Source of the DNA: Rhodospirillales bacterium | GTDB taxonomy: Bacteria > Pseudomonadota > Alphaproteobacteria > Rhodospirillales > Magnetospirillaceae | DNA: 57,487 bases | Direction: 5' to 3' | Assembly (NCBI GenBank): GCA_014379805.1 | Contig: JACMLB010000224.1 | Span: 1-57,487, forward strand | Shown here: positions 15,151 through 22,343 of the stretch, piece by piece | Layout of the letters: each line of letters begins with the position of its first letter | Position numbering within the stretch: the first letter of the stretch is position 1 | The notes under the pieces: generated by a model | Told to the model about the DNA's origin: nothing | What the model saw: only the letters and a program-made list of their open reading frames with translations | The model's database searches: none | Made by a program: the position numbers and the translations under genes

Positions 15151-15864
15151 TTACAGCATCCAGTAAAGGACGGCGGCGCCGATGATCGCCCAAAGGATCA
15201 GGCCGCCCACGACATCCTGTTTGGTCGGTGGCTTCTTCCCTTGGGTCTCGGCCTTTGGCTTGAGCGCATCTTCTGCCGCCGTCAATTTGGCAAAGCTGCC
15301 GGTGGGTTTATCCCATTCCGGGCCGGGGAAGTGGTTCACCCATTTCCGCTCGGGCTCGTCATGCACGTCTGGTGGCGGCTTGCCAACATCCGGTAACTGG
15401 TCGGAGGCCTTTCGCTTCCTTGGTTTCTGGCTCGCATATTTGCCGCCGGTCGGGGCACTGGCGACCGTGGCGCTGGCCGGTTCCGGAACTGGCAAGGTGG
15501 TGGACTTCCGCTGCCTTTTCTTGGCCGGGGCGATGCCGAACGCCGCGAAGAACTCCTTCGCCGGCAAGACTTCGCCGTCCATATCCATAACGGAACTGAT
15601 GCGGTCGACCCGGAATGTCCGGCTCATGCGGCGTTTCCAGCAATAGCCCACGATAAGCGGGGCGTCGGCGTCAGTGTCAACATGGTGGATGCTGATCCAG
15701 CGCCTGGACAGGTCGCCCTCGGAATCCTTGTAGTCGATGCAGACGGCGTGTCCTTCAAGGTCGGATGGCTGCAACCCGCTGTCCCGGTTCAGGCCATCCA
15801 GGGTCAGCAGTTCGACCTTTCCCGCCTTCAGCGACTTGGCTAAGACTTCCCGTCCATCATCCAT
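15151..15864 (-). CDS. WYL-like domain protein with C-terminal membrane anchor
   Basis: 237 residues from the ATG at 15864, preceded by an AAGGG ribosome site about 8 nt away. Residues 38-105 (HAVCIDYKDSEGDLSRRWISIHHVDT...LIVGYCWKRRMSRTFRVDRISSVMDMDGE) have the WYL pattern of strand-rich segments ending in R-x-F-R-x-D-R-I. A Pro/Lys-rich linker follows and the last 19 residues (GGLILWAIIGAAVLYWML) are one membrane segment. WYL domains normally sense ligands in transcription factors; no HTH is present here. The gene is divergent from the C4/antirepressor block and converges on the repressor, 7 bp apart. Confidence 0.6.
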   Translation of the reverse strand: MDDGREVLAKSLKAGKVELLTLDGLNRDSGLQPSDLEGHAVCIDYKDSEGDLSRRWISIHHVDTDADAPLIVGYCWKRRMSRTFRVDRISSVMDMDGEVLPAKEFFAAFGIAPAKKRQRKSTTLPVPEPASATVASAPTGGKYASQKPRKRKASDQLPDVGKPPPDVHDEPERKWVNHFPGPEWDKPTGSFAKLTAAEDALKPKAETQGKKPPTKQDVVGGLILWAIIGAAVLYWML

Positions 15865-15932
15865 CGCATGCACCCTTGCTGCATATCCGCAATCAAAGGG
15901 CGTATCAAATCCTGCGCCACGGGGATAGCTGT

Positions 15933-15954
15933 TTCTGGTTGCTGGAAACCAGAT
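15933..15954. promoter_or_regulatory. Candidate repressor operator and promoter of the antirepressor block
   Basis: TTCTGGTT (15933-15940) and AACCAGAT (15947-15954) form an inverted repeat with a 6-nt spacer. The arms match those of the ner/repressor switch at 14080-14117. A weak promoter, TTGCTG (15939-15944) with 17-nt spacing to TAACGT (15962-15967), overlaps it and points towards the structured RNA. Repressor binding would shut off the antirepressor transcript. Confidence 0.5.
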
Positions 15955-16009
15955 AGAGGGGTAACGTCGAAATCGGAGCGTCGAAACTCCATGACAGAGA
16001 CGGTAGCCA

Positions 16010-16200
16010 CCCCGAAAGCATGTGGCTATTTTTGTGCCCGCCTCGCGGGTACGACCCGCTATGGCGGGAGGGCGGCGAATAAAATACCCGCAAGGGGAAT
16101 AAGCCCGCCTGTTCTCTGCAGGTTTCGAACCTCCCGCCGCCAGGGTGGGTCGTCGAAAGCCCTCCTTCGCGGCGCGTGCAACGCCGACAGAGAGGGCACT
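16010..16200 (+). ncRNA. Candidate C4-type antisense RNA leader
   Basis: A structured leader ahead of the small ORF and antirepressor. ACGACCC (16051-16057) pairs with GGGTCGT (16147-16153) and GGCGGGAGG (16063-16071) with CCTCCCGCC (16130-16138), closing a long arm. A further GCCCTC (16159-16164) is complementary to GAGGGC (16193-16198) at the ribosome site of the next ORF. In phages P1, P7 and P4 a C4 RNA lies directly upstream of icd-ant and blocks their translation by antisense pairing. The gene order and the apparent RBS complement match; sequence-model identity is not verified. Confidence 0.55.
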
Positions 16201-16203
16201 TTC

Positions 16204-16416
16204 ATGACCACTCCGATTCCCCATCCCATCCCCACGGCCATAGCCGCCATTGACCGCGCGGCCACCAGCCTGCAAGCCGCCATCCGCATCGCCGACGACA
16301 TGAACCGATTGCAGGAATCCCTAGCCCTGCTCATGGTTTCCGGGGAAATCAGCCATGCGGTTGATACCCTGCGCCAGTGCGGACAGGCGCTCGATCAGTC
16401 CGGGGGGATGCAATGA
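16204..16416 (+). CDS. Small ORF in the icd position of an immI-like operon
   Basis: 70 residues starting MTTPIPHPIPTAIAAIDRAATSLQ, preceded by GAGAGGG about 7 nt upstream. It is helical and without a recognised family. In the P1 immI operon the matching position is held by icd, a cell-division inhibitor; here only position is comparable. The frame stays open upstream to an ATG at 15991, which would give a 141-residue protein translated through the structured RNA (CGYFCARLAGTTRYGG...), but the good RBS favours 16204. It overlaps the antirepressor ATG (ATGA). Confidence 0.5.
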   Translation: MTTPIPHPIPTAIAAIDRAATSLQAAIRIADDMNRLQESLALLMVSGEISHAVDTLRQCGQALDQSGGMQ

Positions 16417-17153
16417 ACGACGTAACACCCTTTGTCTTCGACGGGATTAGCGTTGTCCGCACCGTTTGGCAGGATGCTGAACCATGGTTCGTCGGAGCGG
16501 ACGTATGTCGGATACTGGAAATCAAGGATCAGAAGCAGGCCCTTGGGCGGTTGGAAGAAGACGAAAGGGGGGGGTGCGGCATACCCACCCCTGGCGGTGT
16601 CCAGGAAATGATCATCGTATCTGAACCGGGCCTGTATCGACTGATCTTCCGAAGTAATAAACCGGTTGCTGAACGGTTCAAGCGGTGGCTGGCCCATGAG
16701 GTCATCCCCACCATCCGCAAGACCGGCGGCTATGGACTACGGCGGCTTGATATCGCCGGTCATCGCCACGCTGTTTTTCTAATGGAGCGTCTCAAGAAGG
16801 AGTCCTGCCCGACCGTCAGGGACTCGCTGCATCGCCTGCTCGCGCAGACCATGGGCGCTTTGGGTCAGGATACCCCGCCGCTGGAAGCCATCGCCCCCCC
16901 GCGCCCGCCCGATATCCTGGCGGCGTTCTGGCGGGAGGTGGCCGAATTGCAAGAGAAAGGGATCGCCATCAACCACGCCTATGCCGACGATTTGCTGTCC
17001 ATCCGGCTGGTGGAACTGCGCAGGCACCTGATCCGGCCCATCACGGGTGAATTGCGCCGGGCGTTGAAGGCCGATCCTCGCTTCGTCGCCAACAAGACGG
17101 TGAACAGCGCCATCACCGGCGGCGCGGTTAAGTGCTGGGTGTTCGCTCGCTAA
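16413..17153 (+). CDS. Bro-N domain antirepressor
   Basis: 246 residues. The N-terminal Bro-N domain is clear: FDGISVVRTVWQDAEPWFVGADVCRILEIKDQKQALGRL, then MIIVSEPGLYRLIFRSNKPVAERFKRWLAHEVIPTIRKTGGY (about 7-110). Phage antirepressors of this type inactivate the lysogeny repressor and trigger lytic growth. The C-terminal part (VANKTVNSAITGGAVKCWVFAR) matches the end of the primase-helicase of the same prophage. It is translationally coupled to the upstream small ORF and converges on gpD across the repeat array at 17262-17433. Confidence 0.82.
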   Translation: MNDVTPFVFDGISVVRTVWQDAEPWFVGADVCRILEIKDQKQALGRLEEDERGGCGIPTPGGVQEMIIVSEPGLYRLIFRSNKPVAERFKRWLAHEVIPTIRKTGGYGLRRLDIAGHRHAVFLMERLKKESCPTVRDSLHRLLAQTMGALGQDTPPLEAIAPPRPPDILAAFWREVAELQEKGIAINHAYADDLLSIRLVELRRHLIRPITGELRRALKADPRFVANKTVNSAITGGAVKCWVFAR

Positions 17154-17261
17154 TCTTCGCCCACAATCTCAGTGGCCTCGACGGCGGTAAGGAGTCGTCA
17201 TTACGGCGACACCTTCAGCCGGCGGGTTACAGGACGCGACGATGGGACACCTCCATGCCCA

Positions 17262-17347
17262 AGCGCGGTGCCGCACCGCGCTAAATGCCGTTTAGCGCGG
17301 TGCGGCACCGCGCTAAAACCCGTCTAAGCGCGGTACGGCACCGCGCT
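17262..17347. repeat. Three tandem palindromes (GCGCGGTGC / GCACCGCGC)
   Basis: Palindromes at 17262-17282 (arms of 10, perfect), 17291-17317 (arms of 13, perfect, TTTAGCGCGGTGC / GCACCGCGCTAAA) and 17327-17347 (arms of 10 with one mismatch). The repeat period is about 33 bp. Each would form a very stable hairpin on either strand. They lie in the gap between convergent transcripts, so a terminator or REP-like role is possible. Confidence 0.85.
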
Positions 17348-17385
17348 AAACGGCACTCACTTGGCCCGCTGGTCGTGGCTGAGGA

Positions 17386-17440
17386 GAATTCGCGCCACGG
17401 CGGCGCGAATTCGCCCCACGGCGTGGCGAATTCGCGTCGT
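17386..17440. repeat. 2.5 tandem 21-bp repeats with GAATTCGC
   Basis: GAATTCGC recurs at 17386, 17407 and 17428, exactly 21 bp apart, followed in the first two units by SCCACGGCG. The units also form hairpins: GAATTCGCGCC (17386-17396) pairs perfectly with GGCGCGAATTC (17402-17412) around the loop ACGGC. Spacing of two helical turns is typical of iterons or multi-site operators. Confidence 0.8.
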
Positions 17441-17472
17441 GGTGCAGGATGGGTTTCTTTCCACCGTGGAAA

Positions 17473-18459
17473 TTAATCCGTCATGACAATCTCGGTAGCC
17501 TCGATCGACGTGGTGAAGCCGCTGCCGTCCATGGTGTGCGTCACCGTGCCGGTCAGCCAGGATATGGCCGTGATCTCGGACCGCCACCCCGACAACGACA
17601 AGGGCGAGCTGGCGCACACCGCCGCATTGCCCATGGACAGGGTGACGCTGAAGGTGTGGGCCTTGGACATCTGGCGGCTCCATGCAGCATCGGCGGCGGC
17701 TTTGGCCTCGGCTTGGTTGGGATAGGTGCGCTTCATGGTCTTGACCGATCCTTCGGTTCCGGCCAAGGCGAAACAGGTGGCGCCGGTCTTCAGGTCGATC
17801 CATTTGGCTTGCATGCCGGTCTGGCTACCGTCGCGGTCGGTGGCGCGAAAGGAATGGGTGTCGCCCTGTTTGCGGTCGATCTGCACCGCGTCCAGCAGGC
17901 CGCCGCCCGCCGTCAGACCGCGCCCCCAGGGAACGAACACCAGCCGGCCCGATTTGATGGTGGACACCGCGCCGTAATCCTTGCCCAGGCGGGTGACAAG
18001 ATTGGCGTCCGATTCGCTGGTCTGGGACAGGTGGGTGATGGCGATGCCGGCCAGATCCGGGTGCACCGCCAGGGTCAGGCCATTGCGGGCCGCCACACTG
18101 GTCAGGATCTCGCCCAGGGTGGTGCTGTTATAGCTGGCCTCGCGGCTTTGCTTCAGGCTGTCGCGGAAGTCGGCGCTGCGGGCAACGATGACGATGGTGT
18201 CGACCGGGCCGTCTTCGCCCACCTCGTCCACCACAAAGGTGCCTTTGTCCACCAGCCCATGGTCCCGCCAGCCCAGCGCCACCGACAGGGTGGCGCCGGT
18301 GCGCGGCAGGGCGAACGATCCGGTGGGGTCCGAGATGCTGATCTCCACCTGATCGGCTTCCATGCCGTCCTTGTCGGTCAGGCGCAGCGAGACAAGGTTT
18401 TTGGCGATGTGGGCGCCGATGGGAATGCCGTCGGCCAGAATGCGAAATTCCGGGGTCAT
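17473..18459 (-). CDS. P2 gpD-like tail protein
   Basis: 328 residues. The opening MTPEFRILADGIPIGAHIAKNLVSLRLTDKDGMEADQVEISISDP is the usual start of late control gene D proteins, a tail hub/baseplate component between tape measure and tip. It is the last gene of the leftward late operon, overlapping gpU by 4 bp (ATGA). The length is close to P2 gpD. Confidence 0.9.
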   Translation of the reverse strand: MTPEFRILADGIPIGAHIAKNLVSLRLTDKDGMEADQVEISISDPTGSFALPRTGATLSVALGWRDHGLVDKGTFVVDEVGEDGPVDTIVIVARSADFRDSLKQSREASYNSTTLGEILTSVAARNGLTLAVHPDLAGIAITHLSQTSESDANLVTRLGKDYGAVSTIKSGRLVFVPWGRGLTAGGGLLDAVQIDRKQGDTHSFRATDRDGSQTGMQAKWIDLKTGATCFALAGTEGSVKTMKRTYPNQAEAKAAADAAWSRQMSKAHTFSVTLSMGNAAVCASSPLSLSGWRSEITAISWLTGTVTHTMDGSGFTTSIEATEIVMTD

Positions 18460-18878
18460 GGCTGGCTGTCCAGCAGCTTGCCCAGCAGCGCGGCGTCATC
18501 GTCCGGGTAATGCTTCAGCGTCAGTGTAAAGGCCAGTTTGCGCGGCACGCCGTTGCCCAGCATGTGGGTGCGGGTTTCGTCCACGGACGTGATGAACCAT
18601 TTGCCCAGCACCTCGCCCGTGCCGGCGGTCAATATCCAGACTTTGCCGCTGGCCATCATCTCGCGCAGCTTGTCCAGATGTTCCGGCCCGCCGGTGATTT
18701 GCGGGGCCAGGGTGCCGTCAATGGTAATGGTGTCGTCGCCGGGCCCCACATGCTGGTTGGCGGCGGCCACGCCCACCCGGTTCTTGCTTTCCCAGCGTTG
18801 GGTGGTGGTGCGTTTGATGGTTTCAAACGGCGCGGTCTGGATGGAAAAGGCGAACAGGCCCAGGCTCATCAGCGGCAT
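18456..18878 (-). CDS. P2 gpU-like tail protein
   Basis: 140 residues beginning MPLMSLGLFAFSIQTAPFETIKRTTTQRWESKNRVG, the signature of the gpU family, which ends the tail tube at the hub. It lies between tape measure (2-bp gap) and gpD (ATGA overlap), as in P2. Confidence 0.9.
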   Translation of the reverse strand: MPLMSLGLFAFSIQTAPFETIKRTTTQRWESKNRVGVAAANQHVGPGDDTITIDGTLAPQITGGPEHLDKLREMMASGKVWILTAGTGEVLGKWFITSVDETRTHMLGNGVPRKLAFTLTLKHYPDDDAALLGKLLDSQP

Positions 18879-18880
18879 GG

Positions 18881-21298
18881 CTATTGTCCTTCGTCATACA
18901 GGCGCGACCGGGCGTCGGTGGCTTTCTGCCGCTGCATCTTTTCCAATTCCGCCCGCACTGCCTTGGCGATGTCTTCAGCGCTTTGCCCCGGCGCTGCGGT
19001 GACCTGGATGGAGACGCCGCCCATGTCGATGGTCTGCGGCGGCGGCGGTGCGGCGGCGGCTGCCAGTGGGGCGGCCACGGTGGCGGCGGCGGCTGCCGTC
19101 GATGCGATCTTCATGGGCGGGGAATTTGCCACCGCCTGCAGGCCGCCGGAAATCTTACCCTTGAGGTCATCCCCGAACACGTGGCCCATCACCGATGCCA
19201 GGGCGGATAGGGGGTTCAGCAGCATCTGCAGGCCGGTGGTGATGAAGTTCAGCGTCCCGCTGAACGACGTGCCGACCCCCGCCCACAGATCGGCGAAGAA
19301 TGCCTTGATGGGTTCCCAATAGACGTAGATCAGCGCCGCCGCCGCCGCGATCCCGGTGATGATCAGGCCGATGGGGTTCAGCATGAAGGCCATGCCGACC
19401 GCCCGGATACCGGAAATCAGCATGGGAAAGACCGTGCTGGCGGTGGATGCCAGCAGGCCAAAGCCGCCCTTCAGCAGGCCCAGCGCACCGGCGGCGAAAC
19501 CACCCTGCAGCCCGATCATGGTCAGGCCGAAGCGGACCATGGCGAACGGCCCGATCATGGCGGCCATACCCAGGGTCAGCGCGCCGCCGACGGTGACCAG
19601 CAGCGCCAGGGCGCCGGCTGCAATTCCCAGGGTAGCGGTCAGGCGCGGGTTGGCGGCGGCGAAGTGATTGACGCCCTGAACCACGGTGCGCAGGCCATTC
19701 ACCAGCGGCGTCATCACCGGCAGCATGGCGTTACCGACCGCCTCCATGGTGTTTGTTATGTCGTTGCCGAGGCCCTCGGTGGCCTTTTTGTAGGTCCCCA
19801 TCATGGTAATGAACTTCTTGTCCACCGTGCCGTCGCTGTTCATGCTGGCGTCGCGGATGCGGCGGAATTCCTTCATGTTGGCCAGCATGGGCGTCAGGAA
19901 GTTCCGGGCCTGGGCATCGCCAAACAATTCGGACAAGTTAAAGCGGCCCGCGACCTTTTCCGCCGCCGCTTTAGGGTCAAGCCCGGTCGCCATGGCGTCG
20001 GAAACTTCTTTTTCCAGATCGACGCCAATGCCCTGTCCCACAGTCTTCAGCATGGTCTCGATGGGGTCCTTGCCCTCCATCAGGCCCTTTTGCAGGGCCG
20101 CCTTGATGTCGATGCCCTTTTCCTCGAAATTCTTCACCGATTCCTTGCCGACAAGCGCATTGAAGAAGTTCGCCATGTTGTTGGCGGCTTCCGCCGGATC
20201 GGCGGCGCCCTTGGTGGCGATCTGCAGGGCGGCGGACATAGACCCGATGGCCTTGGTGCCGCTCATACCCAAGGATTCAGCAGAGGCGGTGAGCAGGGGA
20301 AAATAGGTGGCCATGTCCTTCAGTTCGAAGCCGCCTTCATCACCGGCCTTGGCCATGATGTCGAAGGCCTTGGTCAGTTCGTTCTGCGGCACCTTCAAAT
20401 TGCCCATGACCGAAAAGGCCAGCGCCGACATATCGGCCATCTGGGCACCGGTACCGGTGACGGCGCGGCCAATGGTGGACATGGCGGCCAGCGCATCGTC
20501 CGGCTTCAAACCCTTTCCCACCAGGATGGAATTGCCTTCCAGCATTTCCAGCGAAGACACGTTCACCTGTTCCGACAGATCGCGGATCTTGTTGCGCACC
20601 AAGGTCAGGGCTTCCCCCGACTGGCCGGCGGTCAGGCCGTAGGCGGCCAGAGAATGTTCGAAGTCGCCGGCGCCCTCCATCACCTTGCCGCCGGCCATCA
20701 GCCCGGCGCCACCGCCGGCCATGGCGATGCCGCCGCCCATGGCCATCTTTCCCTGTTTTTCCTGGGCGGCGCTCAGTTGCTTCCGCGCCTTGGCCATAGC
20801 CTCCATCTTGGCCCGGGCGGTATCCAGTGCGGTGGATTCCCGCATGGCGGCAACGCGGGCGGCATCAAGGTCGCGCTTCAGCTGGCGTTGGGATGCAGCC
20901 AGCTGCTTGGTGTCGATCCCCGCTTCGCCCATGCGCTGGCGCAGGATGGAGGTCTCGCGGATGATCGAGGTCTGGGCCGTCTCCAGCCGGTTGACCTCGT
21001 TGCGGGCGGCGGTAAAGGCGGCCTGCGCTTTTTTGGTTTTGGTCCCGGACGCGGCCATTTCCTGGCCCAGCTTCTGGGCTTTTTCCTGGGCGACAGCCAG
21101 GGCGCCGGCATTGGCCAGGGCGTCCCGCTTCAGCCGCCCGAACGCCTCGATCTGCGCCGAAGCCTTTTCCAGTTCGCGCACCTTGCTGGTGGACGCCTTC
21201 AGCGCCGCCCCCAGATTGTCCGACGACGACTTCATGGCTCGGAACGGGCCGCTCAGGCGGTCCAGCGTGTCCACCAGGACTTTTAGCTTCAGGTCCAT
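18881..21298 (-). CDS. Tail tape measure protein (gpT-like)
   Basis: 805 residues. The N-terminal about 190 residues are coiled coil (KVRELEKASAQIEAFGRLKRDAL...). A core resembling the TP901 tape-measure family follows (VSSLEMLEGNSILVGKGLKPDDALAAMSTIGRAVTGTGAQMADMSALAFSVMG), then several hydrophobic segments near 540-690 (ALALLVTVGGALTLGMAAMIGPF; GLIITGIAAAAALIYVYWEPI). It sets tail length and probably forms the DNA channel on injection. It starts 2 bp after the E' frame ends. Confidence 0.92.
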   Translation of the reverse strand: MDLKLKVLVDTLDRLSGPFRAMKSSSDNLGAALKASTSKVRELEKASAQIEAFGRLKRDALANAGALAVAQEKAQKLGQEMAASGTKTKKAQAAFTAARNEVNRLETAQTSIIRETSILRQRMGEAGIDTKQLAASQRQLKRDLDAARVAAMRESTALDTARAKMEAMAKARKQLSAAQEKQGKMAMGGGIAMAGGGAGLMAGGKVMEGAGDFEHSLAAYGLTAGQSGEALTLVRNKIRDLSEQVNVSSLEMLEGNSILVGKGLKPDDALAAMSTIGRAVTGTGAQMADMSALAFSVMGNLKVPQNELTKAFDIMAKAGDEGGFELKDMATYFPLLTASAESLGMSGTKAIGSMSAALQIATKGAADPAEAANNMANFFNALVGKESVKNFEEKGIDIKAALQKGLMEGKDPIETMLKTVGQGIGVDLEKEVSDAMATGLDPKAAAEKVAGRFNLSELFGDAQARNFLTPMLANMKEFRRIRDASMNSDGTVDKKFITMMGTYKKATEGLGNDITNTMEAVGNAMLPVMTPLVNGLRTVVQGVNHFAAANPRLTATLGIAAGALALLVTVGGALTLGMAAMIGPFAMVRFGLTMIGLQGGFAAGALGLLKGGFGLLASTASTVFPMLISGIRAVGMAFMLNPIGLIITGIAAAAALIYVYWEPIKAFFADLWAGVGTSFSGTLNFITTGLQMLLNPLSALASVMGHVFGDDLKGKISGGLQAVANSPPMKIASTAAAAATVAAPLAAAAAPPPPQTIDMGGVSIQVTAAPGQSAEDIAKAVRAELEKMQRQKATDARSRLYDEGQ

Positions 21299-21300
21299 GA

Positions 21301-21746
21301 TCAGGTCCGGTTGGCGTTGCGGATGGCCTCGGCCTTGGCCTCAAGGTATTCGACCGCCATGGCATAGGATTCGGCGTAGACGTCCAGCGGCAGACGGGAA
21401 AAGGAGTCCCAGGGGAACGATCCTGGGAACGCCTCCATCATCACTCCCCAGGCGGCCATGGAATCGTCGGGGATAGGCTGGCTTAGGCCGTGAAAAAATC
21501 GGTGATTTCCGAGGTCAGCTTGCACAGATCGGCCGGGCCGATCCTGTTGATTTCGTCCTGAGACAGCGGGGTCGTGGTCAGGCGCTTGGTCAACAGCAGG
21601 ATGGTGGCCACGTCGCCCTGCTGGACGTCGATCAGCTTGATGCCGCGCAGTTCGCCGGCACCTTCCGGCTCACGCAGCACGATCTCGGTAATGGTCTCTT
21701 CGCCGCGCTTGAGGGGCTTGGTCAGGGTGATGGTCTGCATGGTCAT
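21301..21746 (-). CDS. gpE-E' fusion by -1 frameshift (tail assembly)
   Basis: The E' frame (ending at 21301) lies -1 to gpE and overlaps its 3' end. The slippery heptamer T TTT TTC sits in the correct phase at 21498-21492, inside GAT-TTT-TTC near the end of gpE. A shift would join ...ITDFF to HGLSQPIPDDSMAAWGVMMEAF and give a protein of about 148 residues. P2 uses T TTT TTG at the same place, and such G/GT-type fusions chaperone the tape measure. The shift is inferred, but motif, phase and position all agree. Confidence 0.8.
21483..21746 (-). CDS. P2 gpE-like tail assembly protein
   Basis: 87 residues (MTMQTITLTKPLKRGEETITEIVLREPEGAGELRGIKLIDVQQGDVATILLLTKRLT...), a clear phage tail assembly gpE/gp41 family member. 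It is needed with the E' extension for tail assembly around the tape measure. It lies between the tail tube FII and the tape measure, as in P2. Confidence 0.88.
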   Translation of the reverse strand: MTMQTITLTKPLKRGEETITEIVLREPEGAGELRGIKLIDVQQGDVATILLLTKRLTTTPLSQDEINRIGPADLCKLTSEITDFFTA

Positions 21747-21803
21747 GGTCCTTGGTCAGGCCTCTCCCGCAGGGCGCGGGAGAGGTCGTGAAATGGTGTG
21801 AAA

Positions 21804-22319
21804 TCAGGCGGTGATGCCGATGGCCTTCAGCCGTTCGGCGCTGCGGTCGACACCGTTGACGATTTCCTTGCCGCTGATCATGTCCAGCTCGATCAGCGTG
21901 GTGCCGTTGCGGTTGTAGCGGTAATAGGTCAGCGGCATTTTCACATCCAGCTTGGACATCTTCTTGCCCTCGACATCGCCGAAATCCAGGCTTTCCCAGC
22001 GACCGCGCACGGAAATTTCGATGGCGTCGGTACCGCCGCCGTCTTCGGCAACCGCCGCCGCCAGGAAGCGGGCGCCGATGCCGCTGGCGTCGTTCAGGCC
22101 CCACATGGCCAGCACATCGGCATTGAATTCACCCAAGGTGAATTCCATCTCCAATTCCTTCATGCCCAGGTCAAGCTTGATCGCCCCCAGCATGCCGGCG
22201 GCGCGCCATGCCTCCATTTCTTTTTCCAGCTTGGGCAGCTTGGTCTTCTCGGCGACGCCGGCATAGCCGCGGCCCTCGATGAACAGGTTCCAGGACTTAA
22301 TGACTTTAGGCAGGGACAT
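21804..22319 (-). CDS. Major tail tube protein (gpFII-like)
   Basis: 171 residues beginning MSLPKVIKSWNLFIEGRGYAGVAEKTKLPKLEKEMEAWRAAGMLG. The family's N-terminal pattern is clear. It forms the inner tail tube of a contractile myovirus tail and follows the sheath gene by 24 bp. Confidence 0.93.
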   Translation of the reverse strand: MSLPKVIKSWNLFIEGRGYAGVAEKTKLPKLEKEMEAWRAAGMLGAIKLDLGMKELEMEFTLGEFNADVLAMWGLNDASGIGARFLAAAVAEDGGGTDAIEISVRGRWESLDFGDVEGKKMSKLDVKMPLTYYRYNRNGTTLIELDMISGKEIVNGVDRSAERLKAIGITA

Positions 22320-22343
22320 GGTCGTGATCCTTTTTCCGGCGGC

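Larger units (their letters stand above)
17154..17472. other. Gene-free gap between antirepressor and gpD
   Basis: This 319-bp gap separates two convergent genes and has no supported coding frame. It holds three near-perfect GC-rich palindromes (17262-17347) and 2.5 tandem 21-bp repeats (17386-17440), described separately. No standard hairpin plus T-run terminator is seen. Confidence 0.8.

Noticed and set aside
15991-16203. An N-terminal extension (CGYFCARLAGTTRYGG...) of the small ORF before the antirepressor
   Set aside because: Translation across the structured RNA is possible, but the good ribosome site before 16204 and the C4-like folding explain the region better. Kept as an alternative start.
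17386-17433. GAATTC sites in the 21-bp repeats as part of a restriction-modification system
   Set aside because: No restriction enzyme gene is visible and the methyltransferase is of the C5 type; the repeats are more simply iterons or hairpins.
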